Below are positions 8,234 to 15,421 of a DNA stretch of 64,000 nt, one piece after another. Every line of letters starts with the position of its first letter. Within the stretch, counting starts at the first letter, position 1. The position numbers and the translations under genes are program-made. Under the pieces are notes generated by a model. The model did no database searches and was not told the origin of the DNA. It worked only from the letters and a program-made list of their open reading frames with translations. Source of the stretch: G963691835 sp963691835 (GTDB lineage Bacteria; Pseudomonadota; Alphaproteobacteria; Thalassobaculales; Thalassobaculaceae); the NCBI GenBank assembly GCA_963691835.1, contig OY829383.1, forward strand, positions 3,782,001 to 3,846,000, in the 5' to 3' direction.

Positions 8234-8476
8234 TTAGTCCTCCGCGTTCGCCAGAGCACCGGCACAGGTGTCGTGCCAGATGTCGTGCATGGCATTGGAG
8301 AGATCTCGGATCTCAGGGACGTCCGATGCGCGGAACCTCTCGGACAACGCATCCAGTTCGGTCTTAGCGCTGGTCAGCGCGGCGATCCGCTGTTGGTTTT
8401 CAGGCGAGATGTCGCGGGTATCGTGATGGATCTTGGTGCCGTCGCTGCGCGTGTGCGGATAGGTGTAGTCCAGCAT
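8234..8476 (-). CDS. Small conserved phage protein, 80 aa (complete copy)
   Basis: Starts MLDYTYPHTRSDGTKIHHDT at 8476. Soluble and helical; no known domain recognised. Its first ~46 residues and 110 bp of DNA are repeated, diverged, at 9510-9619, on the far side of the SLATT-like gene. The frame is open without a stop from that second start all the way to 8234, but the middle of such a fusion is only the antisense of the SLATT-like gene, so the ATG at 8476 is chosen. Confidence 0.65.
   Translation of the reverse strand: MLDYTYPHTRSDGTKIHHDTRDISPENQQRIAALTSAKTELDALSERFRASDVPEIRDLSNAMHDIWHDTCAGALANAED
8367..8476. repeat. Direct repeat copy A (pairs with 9510-9619)
   Basis: 110 bp covering the 5' part of the small gene at 8234-8476. 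The second copy (9510-9619) has the same length and orientation with roughly a dozen differences, and weaker similarity continues another 15-20 bp. The two copies bracket the oppositely oriented gene at 8738-9409. Confidence 0.85.
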
Positions 8477-8628
8477 TTTCGGCTCCTTCGATTGGTGAAG
8501 GGGCGGCCCGAGTCTACTGGGGGCTCCGGCCCGTGCCGCAGACAGGCGCGGGAGCGAATGCGCCTGATCTAGTGAAGCACTCAATGGTGTGCGTGGTTTG
8601 CGAGAGATGCGATTTTTGGTAACTTGTT

Positions 8629-8661
8629 GCCGGGGCAGCCCTTTGGAACCGCTGCCCCGGC
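8629..8661. terminator. Strong GC hairpin near the 5' side of the SLATT-like gene
   Basis: Perfect 11-bp stem (GCCGGGGCAGC with GCTGCCCCGGC) and an 11-nt loop. No T-run follows on either strand, so intrinsic termination is uncertain; it could insulate the 8738 gene from the converging leftward operon. Confidence 0.4.
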
Positions 8662-8737
8662 GCGACCCCGCGCCCCCTTTCACACGAGCACGAGGAAGAC
8701 GAGATTTGAGATTGAATAGACTGGGAGCACTTGAGCC

Positions 8738-9409
8738 ATGTCGCGCGAAGGACTCGGGCGGGAGCAAGCCGCCGCCGACCCCGCCGAGGGAAGTTCCGAC
8801 CCGAGAGCCGGTGGAGAAGTCAGCCCCGCCGAGGGACGTAGCACCACCACCGAGACCGTCGCCGAAGAAGTAGCGACCCGCGCCTTTGAGATCTGGTTCG
8901 ACGCGGAGCGCTCTGCGCGCTACCACGGTGCGCGCGCCAGCTTCTACGACGGCGTTCATCGTCTTAGTAACTTCTGCGTACTGATCCTCGGCAGCGCTGC
9001 ACTGGGCAGCGTCATGGGGGACTACGATTTGCTTGCGGGCATCGCCGCCGCCACCACCGCTGTTCTTGCCGCGATCGAGAACGCATTCGACGTAAGCGGC
9101 AAGGCCCGTGGCCACGCGGCCCTTCAAGGGCGCTTGAGAGATCTGGCGGGGCAGGTGGACCGCCACTCGACCGACGACTTGATCGTTCGGGGATGGGAGC
9201 GGACTTTTAACGACATACTGCGCGACGAGCACCCGGCGGTTTATCACGCTCTGAACGCGCTGTGTCACAACCAGGTCTGTCAGGCAATTTCCGCCGCGCC
9301 GGAAGCCCGTCAGAAGATCGACTTCTGGCGAATGACCCTCCGCAACTTCGCCAGGTTCAAGGCGCTGGACTTCCCCCGTATCGACGAAGGCGACAAAGCC
9401 CGCGTCTGA
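8738..9409 (+). CDS. SLATT-like two-TM protein (candidate defence or exclusion effector)
   Basis: 223 residues. Residues 1-45 are a low-complexity polar region. About 50-75 is an amphipathic helix (FEIWFDAERSARYHGARASF), followed by two hydrophobic helices (about 78-95, SNFCVLILGSAALGSVMG; about 98-118, LLAGIAAATTAVLAAIENAF) and a helical cytosolic tail. This layout fits SLATT effectors, which are thought to perforate membranes in nucleotide-signal defence systems. It lies against the early operon's direction between two copies of one phage gene, as a moron would. No partner synthase is adjacent. The family call is by layout, not by search. Confidence 0.6.
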   Translation: MSREGLGREQAAADPAEGSSDPRAGGEVSPAEGRSTTTETVAEEVATRAFEIWFDAERSARYHGARASFYDGVHRLSNFCVLILGSAALGSVMGDYDLLAGIAAATTAVLAAIENAFDVSGKARGHAALQGRLRDLAGQVDRHSTDDLIVRGWERTFNDILRDEHPAVYHALNALCHNQVCQAISAAPEARQKIDFWRMTLRNFARFKALDFPRIDEGDKARV

Positions 9410-9477
9410 ATAGCTCTGTGCCATCCCGGAAGGCCGCCTCTCATCTCGGGGGCGGTCGCTCAATTCCGATGAGCGAG

Positions 9478-9619
9478 ATGCGTTCACGAAAGCGTCGAGC
9501 CGGTGTTTGGCGCTGGTCAGCGCGGCGATCCGCTCTTGGTTTTCAGGCGAGATGTCGCGGGTGTCGTGATGGATCTTGGTGCCATCGCTGCGCCGCTGCG
9601 CGTGTGTGTAGTCCAGCAT
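9478..9619 (-). pseudogene. Truncated second copy of the 8234-8476 gene
   Basis: Starts MLDYTHAQRRSDGTKIHHDT at 9619 and follows the complete copy for about 46 residues (to about HRLDAFVNAS), then diverges just before the SLATT-like gene's 3' end. It is the first reading frame downstream of the leftward operator region, so it was probably the original position of the gene before the insertion. Confidence 0.7.
9510..9619. repeat. Direct repeat copy B (pairs with 8367-8476)
   Basis: Second 110-bp copy, immediately next to the left operator cluster. See 8367-8476. Confidence 0.85.
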
Positions 9620-9624
9620 TTAAT

Positions 9625-9646
9625 GGCCCCATCAATCTTGTGATGG
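9625..9646. promoter_or_regulatory. Inverted repeat CCCCATCA-N6-TGATGGGG
   Basis: Perfect 8-bp arms with a 6-nt spacer between the truncated gene's start and the left operators. It shares the CATCA/TGATG half-sites of the repressor operators but with a different spacing, so it may be a third operator or a hairpin in the leader of the leftward transcript. Confidence 0.45.
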
Positions 9647-9659
9647 GGTGAATGTATTG

Positions 9660-9691
9660 CATCATTTTGATGTAGTCAAATCATTTTGATG
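9660..9691. promoter_or_regulatory. Left operator pair (OL-like)
   Basis: Two palindromes: CATCATTTTGATG at 9660-9672 and AATCATTTTGATG at 9679-9691, centres 19 bp apart. The same 13-bp pattern with one base changed (CATCATTATGATG) occurs at 12087-12099 between the divergent repressor and Cro-like genes. By analogy with lambda this is where the repressor would shut off the leftward early operon. Confidence 0.65.
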
Positions 9692-10010
9692 CAGACCATA
9701 CTTATCATGCTGCGAATTCTGACTTACACAATCAGGTTAGCGAAGATGAAGCCAATCACGAAGGCCGCACCCACGCGAACGTGCCCCAAGATCCGTTGCC
9801 GCCTTCCGGAAAGCCGTGCAAGTCGACGCGCCCCGTCAATATCTAGACGATTCATTCATGCTCCCGTATGCAAGTTTCTCCTAAGCACCTATATAAAAGG
9901 GTTGCATAAAAAATTATTTTGCACAACACTACATGACGGTTTATCGTCAAATGAAGTCAAAATAAGCCCGACGATTGCCAACAACTAGAGAAAAGACACG
10001 GTATACGGCG
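9692..10010. other. AT-rich intergenic region
   Basis: No convincing gene. It holds AT-rich tracts around 9890-9925 and the inverted repeat TGACG-N6-CGTCA at 9934-9949, which may be an operator for the HTH gene starting at 10011. Confidence 0.4.
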
Positions 10011-10724
10011 ATGAATGAAATCGATAAAGCCATACATGAGATACAAACTCTTATTTCGAATAGGACTCTTACAATATCACAACTAGCAAAACAGGCGAAG
10101 GTTCCAAGATCCACTATCGCAAATATCCGGAGCAATGTATGGAATCCCACAGGTGATGTCTTATCAAAACTTATAGACGTTGCGGCAATTCATCGTGACA
10201 AAGGTTCGACTTATGATAACAGGCGAGAACAGCCGATCGCAGTGCCGCTTACACGCCAGAGAATAGAGTTACCTGACTGCGCCATCTTGAACGATGTGTT
10301 GGGCATTTGGTGCAATCACAAGGGCATTTTGAGTCTTGAGGCGCAAAATAAACTCAATGAGTTAGGCATGCAGAGCCGCCAGTCACTCGCCGAGTTGCGT
10401 TCGGACGGTAGACTATACTTCCGAATGTTTGGTCTTTGTGTTTGGGGCGCGAAGTTTGTGGGTAAACCGGTGGTCGACCAGCCGGACGAGGCCTTTGCGG
10501 TGTTCGCGGAAGCTCGGCTCCGAAGGACTCTCTTCCTGAACGAGCCATCAGCCGATCACTGCCGGGCGTGGATTCAGACGGCGATTGGCAACTATTTGAT
10601 ACCTTACCGCGCGATGCTAACGCCTTGGACGGCTCCGGGCGATCGAGATCCGTCGCTTGTGCTTTCTGTCACGCTACTCGATGAGAGCCCATATAAGGCC
10701 GCGTTAGGGCGCCAAAGGCGTTAG
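10011..10724 (+). CDS. HTH protein with PAS-like C-terminal domain (immunity region)
   Basis: 237 residues from the ATG at 10011. Residues about 20-60 form a helix-turn-helix (TISQLAKQAKVPRSTIANIR). The C-terminal 150 residues look like a PAS-type sensor (RLYFRMFGLCVWGAKFVGK, ending LVLSVTLLDESPYKAA); the protein at 59497-60105 has a similar-looking C-terminal region. The gene lies between the left operators and the repressor, the position of rex-type exclusion genes, and its 3' end overlaps the convergent gene by 56 bp. Function unknown. Confidence 0.6.
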   Translation: MNEIDKAIHEIQTLISNRTLTISQLAKQAKVPRSTIANIRSNVWNPTGDVLSKLIDVAAIHRDKGSTYDNRREQPIAVPLTRQRIELPDCAILNDVLGIWCNHKGILSLEAQNKLNELGMQSRQSLAELRSDGRLYFRMFGLCVWGAKFVGKPVVDQPDEAFAVFAEARLRRTLFLNEPSADHCRAWIQTAIGNYLIPYRAMLTPWTAPGDRDPSLVLSVTLLDESPYKAALGRQRR

Positions 10725-11445
10725 CTTCCGTTTGAGATCGTCCGGTGATGCAGAGAATGTGGCCTCCGCGCTGTATCTTGCCGTCGCGAATACACCGGAC
10801 TTCGGGCACTGCGAGGGAACACGAAATCCGCAGTAACAGTTTTGGAGCCATAGAGCGCCGGATAAAAGTGAAGGATATGTCGGACTGCCACAACATCACG
10901 CCGATTGACCGGCAGATGTTGGGAAGATTTTCGACCACCCATCGACTTAGGGGTGTGTTGCGTTGTTCGGCCGCGACCCAAACATTCCCGGAAAACGTAA
11001 ATCGACCAACCATAGTCTCCGCTATATCTGCGGCCAGATCATCAATCTCAAAGCTATCGTATTTTCGGTGGCTATAGAGCCCCACCAGGATCTGCTCTCG
11101 CAGCGTCTGCTTTTGCACAAGGCAGGCGACACCGGCAGTGCCGACGATTTTTTCGTTCACTAACAATACCAGCCAGATAATTGTATTTCCGCTGTCAAGT
11201 TCAAAAACTGGAAAAACTGGTGCATCGGGCCTCTCCATCTCCTGTATTTTCTGATTGTTCATTGACACTGCTAATGCTGCGCCTAAAATTTTCAATTCGT
11301 TTGAAAGGTGAATGAGGTATTTACCTATTAATGTAGATCTTTTTTCTTGATTTGTAAGGACAAATACCTCTAACCATTCGTCAAACGGCATGAGATCAAA
11401 GCGTGTACTGGAGTAGTTATGAGTGCTGGGTGTTGTGGCTGACAT
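10669..11445 (-). CDS. Unassigned protein of the immunity region, 258 aa
   Basis: Not recognised. Starts MSATTPSTHNYSSTRFDLMP. A hydrophobic strand segment (NTIIWLVLLVNEKIVGTAG, about residues 92-110) and many Arg/Ser/Thr; no clear membrane anchor. Base composition is lower in GC than the surrounding phage genes. It is co-oriented with the repressor and lies downstream of it, so it may be expressed in the lysogen. Convergent overlap with the HTH/PAS gene. Confidence 0.5.
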   Translation of the reverse strand: MSATTPSTHNYSSTRFDLMPFDEWLEVFVLTNQEKRSTLIGKYLIHLSNELKILGAALAVSMNNQKIQEMERPDAPVFPVFELDSGNTIIWLVLLVNEKIVGTAGVACLVQKQTLREQILVGLYSHRKYDSFEIDDLAADIAETMVGRFTFSGNVWVAAEQRNTPLSRWVVENLPNICRSIGVMLWQSDISFTFIRRSMAPKLLLRISCSLAVPEVRCIRDGKIQRGGHILCITGRSQTEANAFGALTRPYMGSHRVA

Positions 11446-11543
11446 GCTCTCTTCCTTCCTCTGAGATGAAGGAAGAAGTTACAGCCACAGTCAGTCTCAG
11501 TTGAAACCTCAACAAGCAAACGCACGTATGTTGAACGTCATGG

Positions 11544-12014
11544 TTAGGCGTTGGCATGTCTGCCAACTGAACGGTTTGCAATCGCCTTATGGTCTAGACG
11601 TTCGTTTTTGGCCAACGCCAATTGCGCGCGATTGATCGTGTCGGCGACAATTACGCCGACATAAGGCGCGACAACGTTCATACCCTCTGAGATCATCGCC
11701 ACGACGACTTCGTTCACAAGTTCCGCCACGTCTTCTGACGACAGTTTGGGTGCGGGAGAGCCAAGGTCTTCGACGAGCGTTGGATCACCCAAAACCAAAA
11801 TCTCGCGGCGTTCAATTGGAGGTTCGCCCAATCCCTCCATGGCTAGAACGAATTTATTTAGAATTTTCGGCGATATGAAACTGTCGTCCTTAAAATGGCG
11901 CTCAATTGCGGACGCGGACGTGTAGCCAGCTCGTCGCGCAAATTCTGAGCGACTCAGCTGAGCCCGTACGACCAAGGCAGCAAGCTTCTCGCCGATACTC
12001 ATAGTGCTAAGCAT
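11544..12014 (-). CDS. CI-like repressor without protease domain
   Basis: 156 residues (start 12014; MSIGEKLA at 12002 is an alternative). N-terminal HTH about residues 8-45 (KLAALVVRAQLSRSEFARRA, then SASAIERHFKDDSFIS). The C-terminal part is helical, with no LexA/S24 Ser-Lys dyad, so induction would not be by RecA-stimulated self-cleavage. Divergent from the Cro-like gene with shared palindromic operators, which is why it is called the lysogeny repressor. Confidence 0.72.
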   Translation of the reverse strand: MLSTMSIGEKLAALVVRAQLSRSEFARRAGYTSASAIERHFKDDSFISPKILNKFVLAMEGLGEPPIERREILVLGDPTLVEDLGSPAPKLSSEDVAELVNEVVVAMISEGMNVVAPYVGVIVADTINRAQLALAKNERLDHKAIANRSVGRHANA

Positions 12015-12064
12015 ATGGAATAGATATCTAATTTCGGCAGCAGAATACTAATGTTGAGAATGGG

Positions 12065-12099
12065 ATCATAATGATGTTGATATATCCATCATTATGATG
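12065..12099. promoter_or_regulatory. Right operator pair (OR-like)
   Basis: ATCATAATGAT (12065-12075) and CATCATTATGATG (12087-12099), both perfect palindromes with centres 23 bp apart, in the divergent region between repressor (start 12014) and Cro-like gene (start 12112). They match the sites at 9660-9691, giving the phage's operator consensus. Confidence 0.7.
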
Positions 12100-12111
12100 C
12101 AGTTTTGCGAT

Positions 12112-12339
12112 ATGGAGTCACCCATAAACATAGCCGCACTCGTTATTGAGCGTCTTGGTGGAATCCCAAAGGTCGCAAAAATGATCGCGCTGAACGCTCA
12201 AACGGTTCGGAACTGGAAGAAGCGCGGTCGTATTCCGTCTGATCGTCAACAGCTCTTGTTGGACGCTGGCAGGGATCACGAAATCAGACTTACTCCCGCT
12301 CACTTTTTTGCGGAGGGCTGGATGGAGGAGGAGGCGTGA
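12112..12339 (+). CDS. Cro-like HTH regulator
   Basis: 75 residues from the ATG at 12112; an upstream ATG (12094) lies inside the operator and is less likely. Residues about 5-40 (IAALVIERLGGIPKVAKMIA, LNAQTVRNWKKRGRIP) are a Cro/YdaS-type helix-turn-helix that senses operator DNA. First gene of the rightward early transcript and divergent from the repressor. Confidence 0.8.
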   Translation: MESPINIAALVIERLGGIPKVAKMIALNAQTVRNWKKRGRIPSDRQQLLLDAGRDHEIRLTPAHFFAEGWMEEEA

Positions 12340-12745
12340 TGAACCGCAGATACTCCAGTAGGCAACGGGTTACGTTGGATTGCTTTCTTACTCACACAGG
12401 TGAAATGGCGACGCTCTTTTTGTCTTGCAAGGTTTCAAAGACTCGGGGTGCCTCATCACCCCGTCCGATGCACGCCTGTCGTGCAACACACGAGGACCCC
12501 AGGGGCTTCGTGATTTCCTCCCTGAATTTCCCCGGTCGGCTCGCGTCGGCCGGGGGCTTTATCGGGGTCAATCTGATACCGCTGCATCCGCCACCGATTC
12601 AGATCAGGAGACCAGGATGAACACCGCCTGACGTTGGCGTTCTAGCCGTTCCATCGCTCTGACATGGAGCCCCGTTGCCGGTATCGGCGCGGGGCATGAG
12701 GCCGTGGGGCCGGATGATCCGGCCGGAACAGATGGAGGCGTTGCT
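12340..12745. other. Leader region with hairpins, no confident gene
   Basis: Two overlapping frames exist (from 12339 and 12425) but neither looks protein-like. The region contains GC hairpins at about 12530-12556, 12670-12697 (GCCCCG/CGGGGC arms around an inner stem) and a near-palindrome at 12708-12723, which could control transcription into the downstream replication genes. Confidence 0.4.
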
Positions 12746-13159
12746 ATGACAGAACACCAGCCAACCCCTGCGGAGATCAAGGATCACGAGCAGGAGATGA
12801 ACACCGGGGCCCTGCACACATTTGAAGACTTCTTTCGGAGCCTCGAAGATGGGCAGTTAAGCGCGGATTGTGCGGTCAAGATCCGGGGCATCTTCCAAGG
12901 GCTGACGAACCACCTCCTGGATCACGGCGGCAAGCCGTCCGCCTCCCTCACTATCAAGATCGACGTCAAACTTGATGGTCAATTCGAGGTGAAAGCGACC
13001 GTGACTGACAAACTGCCGGTCGCGCCGCGCGGCAAGTCTAGCCTGTGGCAGACGCCCAGCGGTTACCCGACCGTGGCCAACCCCAAGCAGATGCACATGT
13101 TTGCGGATCGACGCCCACGAGCCGTCTTGGAGCCTGCCGCACGGGGCAGCGTCGGCTAA
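12746..13159 (+). CDS. Phage early protein, 137 aa
   Basis: Starts MTEHQPTPAEIKDHEQEMNT. Residues about 60-100 have alternating strands (ASLTIKIDVKLDGQFEVKAT), the remainder is helical, with a Pro-rich tail. Lies upstream of the DUF2303 gene, as in many siphophage replication modules. No specific function known to me. Confidence 0.65.
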   Translation: MTEHQPTPAEIKDHEQEMNTGALHTFEDFFRSLEDGQLSADCAVKIRGIFQGLTNHLLDHGGKPSASLTIKIDVKLDGQFEVKATVTDKLPVAPRGKSSLWQTPSGYPTVANPKQMHMFADRRPRAVLEPAARGSVG

Positions 13160-13250
13160 CGGCTGACCTTCATTCAAGACGGGGAGGCGGCACGACTGTC
13201 TCCCTGACAGACGAGTATTCCCCTTTCTTACAACACGAAGGAGGCCTGTA

Positions 13251-14225
13251 ATGGTCGACCACATGTCAGACGTTCAAGCCGCGATTCAGGCGGTTGAGAG
13301 GTACAATCACACTACCCCCTTTAAGCCAGACGACAGCGACACTGCGCTCTGGGCGATCAGCAACAACCAGACCATCCAGGACGTCACAAAATGCTTCGAC
13401 CGGACCCGGCTGAAGCCGGTACGTCCGGCCGGGAACACCTACGTTGATGACCTACAGAGTTTCGCGGCCCTCGTGTCCCGCTTCGCCGACCCAGATGAGA
13501 CCGTGATCTTCGCGAATGAGGGCCATCTGTCCATCACCGCAATTCTGAACCACCACACAAAATTGACAGCTACGGGCGTTGAGCCGGGCTTTGGGGATCA
13601 CCGCGTCGTCTACAAGATTCCGAAGTCGGATGAGTGGAAGGCGTGGATGGATGTCGCCGGTGTCCCCATGAGCCAGGGAGTTTTCGCTGAGTTCATCGAA
13701 GACCATGGCCTGGACATCGTCGGCGAGCCCGTCGAATCCCTGCCGCAGCGCGTGCAATCCTTCCTGGTTGAGCAAGGCCTAAGTCTCGCCACGCCACGGC
13801 AGATGGTGGAGTTTTCACGCGGGCTGGCCGTTCACCGAAACCGGAAGGTCGACCAGAAAGTCAACCTCTCGACCGGCGAAGTGCGGTTCCAGACTGAGGA
13901 TGAGGATGTCACCAAGGACGGCACGAAACTGAAGATCCCCGGCGCGTTCATGATCCGGATCCCCGTTTTCCTCAATGGGCCGACGTGGCTGATTCCCGTC
14001 CGCCTCCGGTATCGGATCAAAGAGGGCACCATCAATTGGAGCATCGCGCCGTACAAGGCTGACCTCGTTCAGAAAACCGCCTTCGATGAAATCGTAGACG
14101 TTATCGAGGGTAAGGCTGCGGCCACCAAGGACGATCCTTACGAAAGCCTCCGCGAGCAAGCGCTCCTTTCTCACCTGCCGCTGTATCGCGGCACGGCACC
14201 GGACGAGGCGAAGGTCCGCCCATAA
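13251..14225 (+). CDS. DUF2303 family phage protein
   Basis: 324 residues with GGAGG 7-8 bp upstream of the ATG. The sequence pattern (DDLQSFAALVSRFADPDETV early; HRVVYKIPKSDEWKAWM; FSRGLAVHRNRKVDQKVNLS) matches the DUF2303/YfdQ family common in the early regions of temperate phages. Molecular role unknown. It precedes the methylase and helicase genes. Confidence 0.8.
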   Translation: MVDHMSDVQAAIQAVERYNHTTPFKPDDSDTALWAISNNQTIQDVTKCFDRTRLKPVRPAGNTYVDDLQSFAALVSRFADPDETVIFANEGHLSITAILNHHTKLTATGVEPGFGDHRVVYKIPKSDEWKAWMDVAGVPMSQGVFAEFIEDHGLDIVGEPVESLPQRVQSFLVEQGLSLATPRQMVEFSRGLAVHRNRKVDQKVNLSTGEVRFQTEDEDVTKDGTKLKIPGAFMIRIPVFLNGPTWLIPVRLRYRIKEGTINWSIAPYKADLVQKTAFDEIVDVIEGKAAATKDDPYESLREQALLSHLPLYRGTAPDEAKVRP

Positions 14226-14293
14226 CCGTCAAAGCAGAGAACGAGGGTTCGGGGGCGCTGACCGGCGCCTCCGGATCTCTGGGAGGTGCACGC

Positions 14294-15421
14294 GTGAACG
14301 TCCAGATCATCCTCGCCGAAGTGTTAGACGGCTTGGCGCAGATCCCTGACGACAGCGTCCATTGCGTCTTTACCTCGCCGCCCTACTGGGGGCTCCGGGA
14401 TTACGGCGTCGAAGGTCAGCTGGGGCTTGAACCCAGCCTTGGCGAGCATTTGGATGTGATGGTCCAAGTGTTCGCCGAAGTGCGGCGCGTCCTTCGGAAG
14501 GACGGAACCTGCTGGATCAATTACGGCGACTGCTACGCCACCACACCGAATGGACGATCGAACGCCGCGACAAAGACTGCCGGCGGTGATGATCGAACAT
14601 TCCGCGACAAGCCGTTCTCGACTGTTGGGCGGATCGGTTCGGACGGAAGCGGCGCGATCCTAAAGCCGAAAGATCTCTGCATGGTGGCCAACCGGCTGGC
14701 CATCGCGCTCCATGAAGACGGCTGGTACGTCCGCGACGAAATCATCTGGCACAAGACCAACCCAATGCCGTCCTCGGTCAAGGATCGATGCACGCCGAGC
14801 CACGAGAAGCTCTGGCTGCTCAGCAAATCGCCGAAATACCACTTCGACGCCACCGCGGTCCGGGAGCCGTCCGTGGTGGCGGATTGGGACAATGGAACCC
14901 GTGTTTACGGGGGCAAGAACAAGCATGGCGCCAACTTAAAACAGCAACGCACCACGGGACGTGTCGCAGAGAAGCGGCCCGCCGGCTGGGCTGTGGACGG
15001 CCCGCATACGGCAATCGCTCACAATCAAGGTGAGCGGAAGCCCATGAAGACGACCAGGGGCACTCCGCCTGGAACCGAGCGCCATCAAACTGGCATTGAT
15101 CAGGTCGGCCGAGGTGAGGGCAGGCACCCAAGAAACGTTTGGTCAATCGCGACAAAACCCTATCCGGATGCCCACTTCGCCACGTTTCCGCCTGAGCTGG
15201 TGCGCCGGGGCATCCTGGCCGGCTGCCCGCCCGGCGGCACAGTCCTCGACCCTTTCGCCGGGACGGGAACCACAGGCGCCGTCGCTATGGAATTGGGCCG
15301 GAAGGCAATTCTGATCGAGATCAATCCCGAATACGGGGAACTGATTGAAAAGAGGCTGGGTCGCACTCAACCAGGATTTGATTTCTCGTCGCCGAAGCAG
15401 ATCCGGGAGGCGGCAGAATGA
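14294..15421 (+). CDS. DNA N4-cytosine/N6-adenine methyltransferase
   Basis: 375 residues, GTG start. Motif IV TSPPYWGLRDYG is near the N-terminus (about residue 27) and the SAM-binding motif I LDPFAGTGTTGAVAMELG near the C-terminus, the beta-class order. The TSPPY form is common in N4-cytosine enzymes. Variable target-recognition region about residues 170-290. No cognate endonuclease is adjacent, so it is an orphan methylase probably protecting phage DNA from host restriction. It overlaps the helicase gene by 4 bp. Confidence 0.9.
   Translation: MNVQIILAEVLDGLAQIPDDSVHCVFTSPPYWGLRDYGVEGQLGLEPSLGEHLDVMVQVFAEVRRVLRKDGTCWINYGDCYATTPNGRSNAATKTAGGDDRTFRDKPFSTVGRIGSDGSGAILKPKDLCMVANRLAIALHEDGWYVRDEIIWHKTNPMPSSVKDRCTPSHEKLWLLSKSPKYHFDATAVREPSVVADWDNGTRVYGGKNKHGANLKQQRTTGRVAEKRPAGWAVDGPHTAIAHNQGERKPMKTTRGTPPGTERHQTGIDQVGRGEGRHPRNVWSIATKPYPDAHFATFPPELVRRGILAGCPPGGTVLDPFAGTGTTGAVAMELGRKAILIEINPEYGELIEKRLGRTQPGFDFSSPKQIREAAE

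Noticed and set aside
8234..9619. One continuous 461-codon minus-strand frame
   Set aside because: Its two ends are two copies of the same small gene and its middle is only the antisense of the 8738-9409 gene; it is an in-frame accident of the insertion, not a single protein.
12336..12631. One or two small genes after the Cro-like gene
   Set aside because: Frames overlap each other, cross GC hairpins and lack recognisable or balanced protein sequence; left as leader region.
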